In this document: positions 33,101 through 42,257 of the stretch, one piece after another | Layout of the letters: each line of letters opens with the position of its first letter | Position numbering within the stretch: the stretch's first letter is position 1 | Origin: Gemmatimonadaceae bacterium | GTDB lineage: Bacteria > Gemmatimonadota > Gemmatimonadetes > Gemmatimonadales > Gemmatimonadaceae | Assembly (NCBI GenBank): GCA_011525845.1 | Contig: WYBP01000014.1 | Span: 186,001 to 250,000 of the forward strand | DNA: 64,000 nt | Reading direction: 5' to 3' | Made by a program: the position numbers and the translations under genes | Notes under the pieces: model-generated | The model's input: only the letters and a program-made list of their open reading frames with translations | Told to the model about the DNA's origin: nothing | The model's database searches: none

Positions 33101-35493
33101 TCGAGGCGCGAGAGCACACGGCCCAAGTTGAACCGCGCGTTCGGGAAGTCCGTGAGATGCGCTTCCGCTTCGGTGAGAAGGATCGCGCCGAACTCGCCGA
33201 TCCGGTCGAAGGTTCGCGCGCCGTCGGCGAGTCCGCACGGTTCCTTCCCGCGCTGGTGTGCTCACCCACGATGGAGCTCGGCGTCGACATCTCGGCGCTC
33301 AACACGGTGTACCTGCGCAACGTTCCCCCGACGCCGGCCAACTATGTCCAGCGAGCCGGGCGCGCGGGGCGCAGCGGTCAGGCCGCCCTGGTGGTGACGT
33401 ATTGCGCTGCCCGAAGCCCGCACGACCAGTGGTTCTTCCGCGAGCCAAGGAATATGGTGCACGGCGAAGTGCGTCCGCCGGTGCTGGACCTTGCCAACCG
33501 CGAACTGATCGAGAGTCACTTGCAGGCGGTCTGGCTCGCCGAAACGGCCAAGGAGCTCGACGGGTCCATCGCGAGCCTGCTGCATGTGGACCTCCCAGGC
33601 CTCCCGTTGCGCGAGGAGATCCGCGATGCCCTTGGCGCGGCGGACGTGCGTGAGCGGGCGACCACGCGCGCGACCCGTGTCGTCCAGATGCTTTCGAGGG
33701 AGCTCACGGCCGAAGCGGCGCCCTGGTTCGAGGGCGCTGAAGTACTCGCACGAAGCACGGCCGAGTCCGCGCTCGGGCGCTTCGAGGGAGCCTTTCGGAG
33801 ATGGCGCGATCTGTTCGCCTCAGCCGAACGCCAGCGCGACCTCGCGAACGCTGTGATCGAGAATCACGCGATCACGAACGCTCAGGAGCGGAATGCGGCC
33901 AAGCGGCGCTGGCGGCAGGCGGTCGACCAGATCGAACTGCTCAAGAAGGGTACGGCTTCCCTCTCCAGCGATTTCTATACATACCGCTACCTCGCCACCG
34001 AGGGCTTCCTTCCCGGCTACAACTTCCCGCGACTGCCGCTCATGGCGTTCGTGCCGGGGAGTGCGGACGGATCCACCCGCACCGGGTTCCTCCAGCGCCC
34101 GCGCTTCCTGGGCATCTCGGAGTTCGGTCCGCGATCGCTCGTCTACCACGAGGGCCGGGCGTTCCGAGTGGTCGCGGCGCGGCTCGCGATCGTCAGCGAT
34201 GCCGGCGCCACCGCGGGCACGACGCTTCCCACCTCAGCAGCCCGGGTGTGCACGGCGTGCGGTGGCGCGCACTTCACGGACACGGTCAACCGGTGTCAGG
34301 CCTGCGGGTCGACGCTTGTGGGCGCTCAGAATATCGACAACCTGTACCGGATCGAGAACGTGGACACCGCGCCCACCTTGCGCATCACCGCCAACGACGA
34401 GGACCGGCAGCGTCAGGCATTCGAGTTGCAGACGGTGTTCCAGTGGGCGAGTCGGAGCGGCCGAGTGGATACCCGGGGCGTTCGTGCGAGCGACATCCAA
34501 GGCCCCATTGTCGAGCTGAGGTATGGGCCTGGCGCGACGATCTCACGGATCAACAAGGGCCTGCGTCGCCGGAAGGACCGCACCGTCAACGGATTCCTCA
34601 TCAACCCGCGCACGGGATTCTGGGCGAAGGCCGACGAGGCCGACGACGCGAGCGAGACCACCGCGACTCCGGACCAGACGCCGCCGCAGCGCATCGTTCC
34701 CTTCGTGCAGGACCAGAAGAACGCCCTCCTGCTCACGCCAGCCACTCCACTCGAACTCCGCACCCTCACGACGCTGCAGCATGCCCTGCGACGCGGCATC
34801 GAGACCTCATTCCAGCTCGAGGGCGGCGAGCTGCTGGTCGAACCACTGCCGGACCCCGCAGACCGCCGCGGTCTCCTGTTCTATGAGGCGACGGAGGGCG
34901 GCGCGGGCGTCCTGAGCCGCCTCGTCAGCGAACCGTCGGCCCTCGCGCGTGTCGCCCGGGCCGCGCTGCAGGTGATGCACCTCGACCTCCCTTCCGACGG
35001 CCCCCTCCCAGCACCCGATGGCCTAGAGGACGAACCCGGCACCCTGTGCGTCGCCGGCTGCTACCGTTGCCTCCTTTCCTACTACAACCAGCCGGACCAC
35101 GAACTCCTGGACCGCCGCGATCCCACGGCGCGTGAGATCCTCCTGCGACTGGCCGGCACGACGACTGCACCACTTGCGGACGCGACGCCCCCTGAGCTTC
35201 CGCCGGACGCCTCGGCAGGCACGGACTGGATCGATCGTTGGCACCAAGCGTTCGCCACGGCTCTCCCCGGAGCACCGGTGCCAGCTCGCTCCGACACGGC
35301 AGGTGGCATCGCCCTTCAGTGGCCGCGCGATCTCATCGCGATCGTCCTCCCTGACACCCCAAAGACGGTCGACCGGGAGTGGGATGAACGCGGCTATACC
35401 GTGATCCGCTTCGCCGCCGAGTCGTCGACTTGGGCGGCCTCCTTCCGCAAGCTCGGTCGCCTGCTTGGCACGCCCGGGAGTCAAGCCGAGTGA
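30184..35493 (+). CDS. Giant DEAD-like helicase with C-terminal DUF1998 (DrmA/DrmB- or DruE-like)
   Basis: Predicted 1769 aa. Walker A is VVTTGTGSGKSLCFF near residue 100; the Walker B variant is LVLDELHTYRG and motif III is CIGTSATMSS. Helicase lobe 2 has SFTDNRQDAALQAGHFND, PTMELGVDIS (near 1027) and NYVQRAGRAGRSGQ. Three Cys clusters look zinc-binding: CRDCGQEYHP, YCVRCS, and CTACGG with CQACGS. The C-terminus is DUF1998 (FYEATEGGAGVL, CVAGCYRCLLSYYNQP). In classical DISARM, helicase and DUF1998 are separate proteins (DrmA, DrmB); here both are in one chain. Druantia DruE has a similar build. Predicted to translocate on DNA as the core of a defence complex. No good ribosome site precedes the ATG. 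Confidence 0.88.
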   Translation: MDVFALRESLIAQYRAFARSFTTIRASDIRAQVDKAYQSGRFWPEPLLQINPRYKSGRPVSELVADGTLDPGTAALFPVDLYLHQLNAIAIARSEKSYVVTTGTGSGKSLCFFIPIVDAVLRSRATDPTPRTRAIVIYPMNALANSQVEELTKYLGAAGPVTFARYTGQESAEERDRIRRHPPDILLTNFMMLELLMTRQAELDQAVVRNCEGLRFLVLDELHTYRGRQGSDVAMLVRRVRERLGGPKLQCIGTSATMSSGDGFEDRTRKVAEVASRIFATTISPLEVVSEDLERTTDPSQTAETVKDRLGAAVDDKIPEGSTNAELRAHPLAIWVETRLGLDRPDNTKWVRARPLSIGEAAEALSAHSGRAQERCATALRAFLLLASTPERDRPGARGTGDRPLFAFKLHQFLSGAGVAYATLDGPGKRRVVLDGQQYLPGDETRRLYHTVFCRDCGQEYHPVRLRRDSGDSLLLPRDIDDMPARREDADSEDDDAAVDSVRERLGFLTPASVGESETPLSFQGRLEDYPETWLEFTRAGVLRLKKGYRALEVERLEIRTDGTVSAGATPFWFLPGKFRYCVRCSTTHGARGKDINRLASLSAEGRSSATTIVVSSTLRWMHEQQMPADPQARKLLSFTDNRQDAALQAGHFNDFTFVSILRAAMYRALRDAGPSGLQDAQLGAAIVAALGFDRVLRPGERPESTHQREWLDDPAVGPSDLQTARETLRSVLAYRAWFDQRRGWRYTNPNLEELGLLRVNYRDLKRFAAEQARFASAPPLLRGASPATRERVFTLVFDHLRKGLAIDAAALDRDRLAPLRETSQKLLRAPWGFARGDEALPSCRWLVIDPPARRSLRLSDEEMLLRGGLQTTLGKSLRSAELWENPDATTLNTQAYRELIDAIIHAAVGGEFIRRITTTPFQSVGYQLNSLAVSFVEGAPSEGDRRANPYFTELYQALSGLLAAPGHPLFELEAREHTAQVEPRVREVREMRFRFGEKDRAELADPVEGSRAVGESARFLPALVCSPTMELGVDISALNTVYLRNVPPTPANYVQRAGRAGRSGQAALVVTYCAARSPHDQWFFREPRNMVHGEVRPPVLDLANRELIESHLQAVWLAETAKELDGSIASLLHVDLPGLPLREEIRDALGAADVRERATTRATRVVQMLSRELTAEAAPWFEGAEVLARSTAESALGRFEGAFRRWRDLFASAERQRDLANAVIENHAITNAQERNAAKRRWRQAVDQIELLKKGTASLSSDFYTYRYLATEGFLPGYNFPRLPLMAFVPGSADGSTRTGFLQRPRFLGISEFGPRSLVYHEGRAFRVVAARLAIVSDAGATAGTTLPTSAARVCTACGGAHFTDTVNRCQACGSTLVGAQNIDNLYRIENVDTAPTLRITANDEDRQRQAFELQTVFQWASRSGRVDTRGVRASDIQGPIVELRYGPGATISRINKGLRRRKDRTVNGFLINPRTGFWAKADEADDASETTATPDQTPPQRIVPFVQDQKNALLLTPATPLELRTLTTLQHALRRGIETSFQLEGGELLVEPLPDPADRRGLLFYEATEGGAGVLSRLVSEPSALARVARAALQVMHLDLPSDGPLPAPDGLEDEPGTLCVAGCYRCLLSYYNQPDHELLDRRDPTAREILLRLAGTTTAPLADATPPELPPDASAGTDWIDRWHQAFATALPGAPVPARSDTAGGIALQWPRDLIAIVLPDTPKTVDREWDERGYTVIRFAAESSTWAASFRKLGRLLGTPGSQAE

Positions 35494-38321
35494 CCGAAAA
35501 GACCTCCACCCACGCGTTCGCTCCCGGCAGTCTGGTCCGCGTGCGCGGCCGCGAATGGATCACGCTCCCCGGCAGTTCTGCTGAGACCCTTCGGCTCCGT
35601 CCGCTCTCCGGCTCCGAGCACGACGTCGCGCTAATCCATACCGCCGTGGAGCCGGAGATCGAGCCCGCGACTTTCGCCCCTCCGACGATCGACCAGGAAG
35701 CGGGCCAGGAGTCGGCACTCCTGCTGCGCGACGCGATGCTCCTTTCCCTGCGGCGCGGCGCGGGACCGTTCCGCAGCTTCGGCAACCTCGCCGTGGAGCC
35801 GCGCGCCTACCAGCTCGTGCCCTTGCTGATGGCGCTCCGCCTCGATCCGGTACGGCTCCTGATCGCGGACGACGTGGGCGTCGGCAAGACGATCGAGGCC
35901 GGGCTCATCCTGCGGGAACTCCTCGATCGCGGCGAAGTCGCGCGGTGTGCAGTCCTCTGCCCGCCGCACCTCGTGGACCAGTGGGTCCACGAACTGCGGG
36001 AGCGATTCCACCTCCAAGCCACGGCCGTCACTGCGACGAGCGCCGGACGCCTCGAGCGTGGACTCCCGGTCAACGAGTCGATCTTCTCGGTGCACGACTT
36101 CACGGTCGTCTCGCTCGACTACATCAAGAGCGCGCGCCGTCGGGACGACTTCGTCCGGGCGTGCCCCGAGTTCGTGATCGTGGACGAAGCGCACACCTGC
36201 GTGGACCGCGGGTCAGGCCAGCACCTGCGCTACGAGCTCCTGGGCGCGCTCTCGGCGTCGGAGAGCAGGCACTTACTGCTCCTCACCGCCACTCCGCACA
36301 GTGGCGACGAGTCCGCCTTCTATCGGTTGCTCGGACTGATCGATCCGCAGTTCGAGCGGCTGGAGGATGCCGAGCACAAGGAACGCGATCAGCTGCGGGA
36401 GCGACTCTCCAGGCACTTCGTGCAGCGGCGCCGGCCTGACATCGACGAGTGGAGGGAGAATCCGCTCTTCCCGCAGCGCGAGGTCGCCGAGCTGACCTAC
36501 GCGCTCTCCGGCCCCTGGCAGCGCTTCTTCGACGCCGTGCTCGACTACTGCGCCGAACGCGTGCGCGCCTCCGGCGAGGACGCGCTCCACCAACGCCTCA
36601 CATTCTGGGGAACGCTCGCCCTGATGCGCTGCGTCTCCAGCAGCCCGGCGGCAGCGTTGCGCGCGCTCCGCACACGCCTCCCGGCGGACCCGGAGGGTGA
36701 TCCGGCCGCGATCGATCGCGTGCTCGATGGCGGTGCCGACGCGCTCCCCGAGGACGACCTCGAACCGGGCGCGGACAGCGGGGACTCGGCGCTCGCGACA
36801 CTGCGACGGCAGGCGGAACAGCTCGCCGGCCTGGATGACGATCCGAAGCTGCGGCTGGTCGCGGAACATGTCAGCCAGCTCGTCTCCGATGGCTTCTCCC
36901 CTGTCGTCTTCTGCCGGTACATCGCCACCGCGCACTACGTGGCGCATCACCTGCGCGCGCGCCTGCCCGACCATGAGATCGGGGTGGTGACGGGCGAACT
37001 CCCATCCGACGAGCGGGCCGAGGCGGTGGAGCGGCTCACCGATGCCGAGGGCCCGCGGATCCTCGTGGCCACCGACTGTCTCTCTGAGGGCGTCAATCTG
37101 CAGGAGGCGTTCGACGCGGTAGTGCACTACGACCTCTCCTGGAACCCCACGCGGCACGAGCAGCGCGAGGGACGCGTGGACCGCTACGGCCAGACCAGTC
37201 CGCGCGTTCGCGCCACGCTCCTCTACGGAGAGAACAACCCGGTGGACGGCGCGGTACTGCACGTGATCCTCCGCAAGGCGGAGAGCATCCGTCGTGAGTT
37301 GGGCGTACCCGTGCCGATGCCCGATGACGGCCAGACCCTTCCCAAGGCGCTCATGCGCGCCGTGATGCTCCGTCGCGGCGACCGGCGACAGGGCGACCTC
37401 TTCGCGGACCTCGACGACACCCCGGAGGTGCGCGACCTCACCGTCAACTGGACCTCGCTCGCCGAGAAGGCCAAGCGCAACCGCACGGTCTTCGCGCAAC
37501 GCCGATTGCGGCCGGACGACGTGATCCCCGAGTGGAAACGGATGCAGGAGTCGCTCGGCTCGCGGCAGGACGTCGTGCGCTTCGCACACCACGCACTCGC
37601 CCGCCTCGGCGCTCCGCTGCAGTCACTCGGGAGCCGCGCGCACCCGCGTGCCGTTCGGCTCCCCTTGGCTGGACTTCCGCCCGCGCTCCGCGAGCGTCTC
37701 GCCGCCGACGGGCTGGTCGATGCGGAGCGCCTCGACTTCGACGTGCCGCCGCTTCGGGGCGCACGACACATCCATCGCAGCCATCCGCTGGTCGCCGCGC
37801 TCGCGGAGGAGCTGCTCGAGCGGGCGCTCGACGAGGGCACGGCAGTCGGCGCGGGCGCGCTCGCGCGACTGGGCCGTTGCGGTGCGTGGCGCACCCCCGC
37901 CGTCGAGCGGCAGACACTCGTTCTCCTGCTGCGCATCAGGCATCAGCTGCAAGCCACATTCCGCACGCGGGACGGGAGCGAGATGCGCAGGGTGCTGCTC
38001 GTGGAAGAGGGCGTGCCCGCGGCGATCGTCGGACGCCAGGCACCGGAGTTCGTCACGGCCTCGGAGGTGCTCACCTGGCTGGAGACGGCGGCCGGAAGCG
38101 ACCTCACCCCCGCGGCTCGCCACCGCGCGCTGGAAGCCGGACTCCAGCTGATGCAGGCCGCACTTCCCACACTCGACGCGTTCGCCGCCGTACAGTCCGA
38201 GCGGCTGCTTGCGGACCATCGCCGGGTGCGAGAGGCTGCGGGAGCGCGCGGCAAGTACGAGGTGCGGCCGCTCACACCCGTTGATGTGGTGGGCGCCTTC
38301 GTTCTGCTTCCCGAGGCCTGA
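35490..38321 (+). CDS. drmD: DrmD-like SNF2 helicase
   Basis: Predicted 943 aa from a GTG that overlaps the upstream stop (GTGA). The N-terminus (APGSLVRVRGREWITLPG) is typical of DrmD. SNF2 core: Walker A DDVGVGKTIEAGLIL near residue 125, DEAH box VIVDEAHTC, motif III LLTATPHSGDE. Lobe 2 has VATDCLSEGVNLQEAFD and HEQREGRVDRYGQTS. A C-terminal region of about 350 residues follows the helicase core. In class 1 DISARM, DrmD accompanies an adenine methylase and drmAB. Its strong coupling to a DUF1998 helicase and the following methylase is the main support for calling the operon DISARM-related. Confidence 0.85.
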   Translation: MTEKTSTHAFAPGSLVRVRGREWITLPGSSAETLRLRPLSGSEHDVALIHTAVEPEIEPATFAPPTIDQEAGQESALLLRDAMLLSLRRGAGPFRSFGNLAVEPRAYQLVPLLMALRLDPVRLLIADDVGVGKTIEAGLILRELLDRGEVARCAVLCPPHLVDQWVHELRERFHLQATAVTATSAGRLERGLPVNESIFSVHDFTVVSLDYIKSARRRDDFVRACPEFVIVDEAHTCVDRGSGQHLRYELLGALSASESRHLLLLTATPHSGDESAFYRLLGLIDPQFERLEDAEHKERDQLRERLSRHFVQRRRPDIDEWRENPLFPQREVAELTYALSGPWQRFFDAVLDYCAERVRASGEDALHQRLTFWGTLALMRCVSSSPAAALRALRTRLPADPEGDPAAIDRVLDGGADALPEDDLEPGADSGDSALATLRRQAEQLAGLDDDPKLRLVAEHVSQLVSDGFSPVVFCRYIATAHYVAHHLRARLPDHEIGVVTGELPSDERAEAVERLTDAEGPRILVATDCLSEGVNLQEAFDAVVHYDLSWNPTRHEQREGRVDRYGQTSPRVRATLLYGENNPVDGAVLHVILRKAESIRRELGVPVPMPDDGQTLPKALMRAVMLRRGDRRQGDLFADLDDTPEVRDLTVNWTSLAEKAKRNRTVFAQRRLRPDDVIPEWKRMQESLGSRQDVVRFAHHALARLGAPLQSLGSRAHPRAVRLPLAGLPPALRERLAADGLVDAERLDFDVPPLRGARHIHRSHPLVAALAEELLERALDEGTAVGAGALARLGRCGAWRTPAVERQTLVLLLRIRHQLQATFRTRDGSEMRRVLLVEEGVPAAIVGRQAPEFVTASEVLTWLETAAGSDLTPAARHRALEAGLQLMQAALPTLDAFAAVQSERLLADHRRVREAAGARGKYEVRPLTPVDVVGAFVLLPEA

Positions 38322-38324
38322 GCG

Positions 38325-41300
38325 ATGGCCCGACGCGCAGGGGCGCTGATCGAGTTCGACGCGCTCACGATCGAGGGCTCGCTCCTGCCCGCCGAGTGGC
38401 TGAGCACCGTGGCGGCACTCAAGGCACCGGCGCAGGCCGAGGCTGACTACGGTGTGCCCAAGGGACTCCAACTGCGCGACGAGATCGCGCGCTTCTGGCA
38501 CATCGCTGAAGCACTCTGGGCCGAGGCGGAGGCGGCCCGGGTAGCGCACCAGGACCCGGAGCAGGTGAGCCGGCAGTTCACGCGCCAGCTGCTGGAAGAG
38601 GTGCTTGGTTTCGAGGAGCTCGAGCGCGATCTCACGCGAGAGATCGGCGGACGGGAGTTCACGCTCGCGTTCGAGGGGACCGGAGGACGCGCACCGGTCG
38701 TGGTCGTGGGCGACTCCACACCGCTGGACGAGAGTGTCACCGCACTCGGCGATGGCGGTCGGAGGCGCAGTGCGTGGGGTGCGCTGCAGGAGTATCTCAA
38801 CGCCACCGACGGTGCGCTTTGGGGAATTGCCACCAACGGCCGCCAGCTCCGGCTTGGACGCGACAACGCCTCGCTGACGCGCCCCGCCTGGCTCGAAGTG
38901 GATCTCGAACGGATCTTCCCCGAGGAGCGCTTCGCGGACTTCTCGGTCCTCTGGCTCGTCCTGCACGCGAGTCGCTTCGGACGCGCCGAGCAGCTGCCGC
39001 ATGAGGCCCCGCTGGAACGATGGCGCGAACAGGCGCAGGCGCAGGGGAGCCGCGCGCGCGACCTGCTGCGCGACGGGGTGGAGGAAGCCCTGCGCGAGCT
39101 CGGAATCGGGTTCGTCGAGCATCCATCGAACGCGATGCTGCGCGGTGCCATCGAGGATGGTTCGCTCTCGGCGCGGGATCTCTTCGCCGAACTTCTCCGG
39201 CTTGTCTACCGGATGATCTTCCTGCTCACGGTCGAGGAACGCGGGATCCTCCACGCCTCGGGCGTCTCCGGAGAGACCGCAGCGCTCTATCGCGAGGGGT
39301 ATGGCCTGCGCCGCTTGCGCGAGCGCGCGCTCCGCCGGTCCGCGCATGACCGGCACGGTGACCTCTGGATCTCGCTCCGACCGGTCTTCGCCGCCCTCGG
39401 CCGGCCCGGAGGAGAGCCGGCGCTCGGACTCCCCGCGCTCGGCGGCCTCTTCGCCGCGGGCCAGTGCCCACATCTGGACGGCGCCGCGCTGGCCAACAAC
39501 CGCCTCCTCGCGGCGGTCTTCCGCCTGGCGTGGATGCGAGAAGGAGCATCCCTCGCGCGCGTGAACTGGAAGGACCTTGGAGTGGAGGAGTTCGGAAGTG
39601 TGTACGAGTCTCTTCTCGAACTCGAACCGCAGGTGGACACCGAAGCTCGCTCCTTCTCGTTCGCCAGCCAGGAGGGGAGTGCGGGAAACGCCCGGAGGAC
39701 GACGGGGAGCTACTACACGCCCGACTCGCTCGTGCAGCAGCTGCTCGACACCGCGCTGGAGCCGGTGGTCGCCGCGCGGCTCGCGGGGGTGGGCGCGCGC
39801 GACGTTGCCGCGGCTGAGCGCGCACTCCTCGCCATCACCGTGGTGGATCCCGCGTGCGGGAGCGGTCACTTCCTGCTGGCGGCGGCGCGGCGGCTGGCGG
39901 CGCACCTCGCACGTTTGCGCGCAGGGGGAACCCCGGGGGCCGCCGAGTACCGACTAGCGCTGCGGGACGTCGTCACCCATTGCATCCATGGCGTGGACCG
40001 TAACCCGATGGCGCTGGAGCTGGCGCGGATGGCGCTCTGGCTCGAGGCGTACACGCCTGAGCGGGCGCTCGGCTTCCTCGACCATCACCTGCAGTGCGGC
40101 GACGCCCTGCTCGGCATCTTGGACACCGGCTCGTTGCGCGAGGGGATCCCGGAAGGAGCGTTCAAGGCGCTGACGGGAGACGACGCCGCGGTCGCACGGC
40201 TCCTCAAGAGGCAGAACAAGGAGGGCCTCAGGGCGCTGGAGCAGGCGAAGGAGAGCGGTCAGTTCACAATGGACCTGGGGCTGGGTGCGTTCGAGAAAGC
40301 GTATGACGAGCTGGAGGCGCTCACCGACGATGCGGTTTCCGGTGTTGAGGCGAAAGCAGCCAAGTACGGCGAACTCCGCGAGGCGGTGCTGGGGGGGCGC
40401 GTGGCCATCGCGGCGGACCTGTTGCTTGCCGCCTACCTCACGCCGATGCGGCTGCCCGCGGGTGCGCGAGCGCTCACCGAGCAGCAGGCGAGGGAGCGGT
40501 TCGCGACGACGGCGTCACTCTCGCTGGCGCTGGAGGGACTGCTCTCTCCCGATGCAGGGGTCGCCAAGACGGCGCGCGCGGTCTGCACTGCGGCGCGGGT
40601 CTTCCACTGGCCAATCGCGTTCCCGCAGATCTTCGCCAGGGGCGGGTTCGATGTGGTATTGGGGAATCCGCCGTGGGAGGTCTCTCAGTTGAACGAGCGC
40701 GAGTTCTTTCTCGCGCTTGCGCCAGAGATCGCGGCGCTCGCTAGCGCGCGGCGCAAGCAGGCTATCGCCTCGCTTGAGCAGGAGCGACCGGCCTTGTGGG
40801 AGATGTACCTCACCGAGAAGCGGAAGTTCGAGGTTACGAACACCTTCTGTCGTGATGCCGGCCGCTTCAGTCTCACCGCGCGAGGCAAGCTCAACACCTA
40901 TGCGCTCTTCGCCGAGACGATGCTCCGCATGTTTCGCGGGTCGGGCCGAGTGGGTTTCATCGTGCCGACGGGCATCGCCACCGACGACACTACCAAGGAA
41001 TTCTTCGCGGCGGTGTCGGGGTCTGGGCGGCTGGTCTCGCTTCTCGACTTCGAGAATCGGGACGCGGTGTTTCCGGCCGTCCACCGGAGCTACAAGTTCT
41101 CGCTGGTTACACTGGGTGACGCCGAATCGGCCGAGTTCTCCTTCTTCGCCACGTACGTGGCACAGCTCCACGATGCGCGACGACGATTCAGACTGAGGCC
41201 GGACGAGTTCGCGTTGATCAACCCGAACACACACACCTGCCCGACATTCCGGAGTGAATTCGACGCCGAGCTGACGAAGAAGATCTACAAGCGTGTTCCG

Positions 41301-42230
41301 GTGTTGATTGATGAGACGAAACCGGACGAGATCGGGAACCCGTGGGGGATCTCGTTCTCTCAGGGGCTCTTCAACATGGCGTCGGACAGTCACCTCTTCC
41401 TCGACCGGCCAGTGCGAGACGCGGTGCCGTTGTACGAGGCAAAGATGATCCATCAGTTCGATCACCAGTGGGCGACGTACGAGCGTTCCAGCGGCGGCGG
41501 GGCGCCGACGGTGCGGGACGTGACGGACGCGGAGAAGGCGGATCCCGCATTTGAGGTGACGCCGCGGTACTGGGTGCCGCAGGCGGAGGTCGAGGCGCGA
41601 CTGGAGTCGTACAGCGCTGCCGGTGCCCGGCTTTATGGCTGGCGACGAATTGCCAGAACGACGGACGAGCGAACAATCCTTGCCGCGGTTATACCGAGGG
41701 TCGGAGTTGGTGACAGCCTGTTTCTCTGGATGTTTGGCACCGACATATCCGATCGGCTGCGCCTAGCGTTCTTAGCTATCGCCAATTCACTCGTTTTCGA
41801 CTATGTGGCGCGCCAGAAGATCGGTGGTACGAATGTCAGTTTCTATTACATGCGGCAGCTTCCTGTTCCAAGTCCGGCCTCGCTATCTCCCGAACTGACT
41901 CGGTGCCTCTCCGAGGACGCCGCAGCCCTTGTCGGGACACGGCTGCATGACTCGACGTCCGACTCGAAACCGCTCTCGATCGATGAAGAAAATACGTGGA
42001 ACTCAGATCGCCGAGCGTATCTGCGTGCGACTATCGACGCACGCGTCGCTCGGCTGTATGGATTGAGTCGGGACGAGTTGCGTTACGTTCTCGACCCCAC
42101 TGAGCTTCTGGGGCCTGACTACCCCTCCGAGACCTTCCGCGTCCTCAAGGACAAGGAGCTTCAGCAGTACGGTGAGTATCGCACCCAACGCCTCATCCTC
42201 GACGCGTGGGACCGCCTTTTCGGCGGCTGA
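38325..42230 (+). CDS. Large N6-adenine DNA methylase (Eco57I / DrmMI-like)
   Basis: Predicted 1301 aa, three bases after the helicase. AdoMet motif I is VVDPACGSGHFLLAA near residue 507; catalytic motif IV is VLGNPPWEV near 779, the NPPW form of adenine methylases. The N-terminal ~450 residues resemble the helical part of type IIG and PglX/DrmMI proteins (WGIATNGRQLRLGR). I see no secure nuclease motif there. The C-terminal ~350 residues should recognise DNA; this part is markedly lower in GC than the rest of the gene. It probably marks host DNA so the helicases act only on unmodified DNA. Confidence 0.88.
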   Translation: MARRAGALIEFDALTIEGSLLPAEWLSTVAALKAPAQAEADYGVPKGLQLRDEIARFWHIAEALWAEAEAARVAHQDPEQVSRQFTRQLLEEVLGFEELERDLTREIGGREFTLAFEGTGGRAPVVVVGDSTPLDESVTALGDGGRRRSAWGALQEYLNATDGALWGIATNGRQLRLGRDNASLTRPAWLEVDLERIFPEERFADFSVLWLVLHASRFGRAEQLPHEAPLERWREQAQAQGSRARDLLRDGVEEALRELGIGFVEHPSNAMLRGAIEDGSLSARDLFAELLRLVYRMIFLLTVEERGILHASGVSGETAALYREGYGLRRLRERALRRSAHDRHGDLWISLRPVFAALGRPGGEPALGLPALGGLFAAGQCPHLDGAALANNRLLAAVFRLAWMREGASLARVNWKDLGVEEFGSVYESLLELEPQVDTEARSFSFASQEGSAGNARRTTGSYYTPDSLVQQLLDTALEPVVAARLAGVGARDVAAAERALLAITVVDPACGSGHFLLAAARRLAAHLARLRAGGTPGAAEYRLALRDVVTHCIHGVDRNPMALELARMALWLEAYTPERALGFLDHHLQCGDALLGILDTGSLREGIPEGAFKALTGDDAAVARLLKRQNKEGLRALEQAKESGQFTMDLGLGAFEKAYDELEALTDDAVSGVEAKAAKYGELREAVLGGRVAIAADLLLAAYLTPMRLPAGARALTEQQARERFATTASLSLALEGLLSPDAGVAKTARAVCTAARVFHWPIAFPQIFARGGFDVVLGNPPWEVSQLNEREFFLALAPEIAALASARRKQAIASLEQERPALWEMYLTEKRKFEVTNTFCRDAGRFSLTARGKLNTYALFAETMLRMFRGSGRVGFIVPTGIATDDTTKEFFAAVSGSGRLVSLLDFENRDAVFPAVHRSYKFSLVTLGDAESAEFSFFATYVAQLHDARRRFRLRPDEFALINPNTHTCPTFRSEFDAELTKKIYKRVPVLIDETKPDEIGNPWGISFSQGLFNMASDSHLFLDRPVRDAVPLYEAKMIHQFDHQWATYERSSGGGAPTVRDVTDAEKADPAFEVTPRYWVPQAEVEARLESYSAAGARLYGWRRIARTTDERTILAAVIPRVGVGDSLFLWMFGTDISDRLRLAFLAIANSLVFDYVARQKIGGTNVSFYYMRQLPVPSPASLSPELTRCLSEDAAALVGTRLHDSTSDSKPLSIDEENTWNSDRRAYLRATIDARVARLYGLSRDELRYVLDPTELLGPDYPSETFRVLKDKELQQYGEYRTQRLILDAWDRLFGG

Positions 42231-42257
42231 TCCGTCACCGCCAACGCTGGCATCCGC

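Noticed and set aside
38325-39840. Methylase N-terminus as a type IIG restriction nuclease domain
   Set aside because: The overall layout is compatible, but no secure PD-(D/E)XK signature could be picked out, so it is called methylase only.
37623-39905. Minus-strand frame of 760 codons opposite drmD and the methylase
   Set aside because: Crosses the junction of two coding genes and lacks any recognisable domain.
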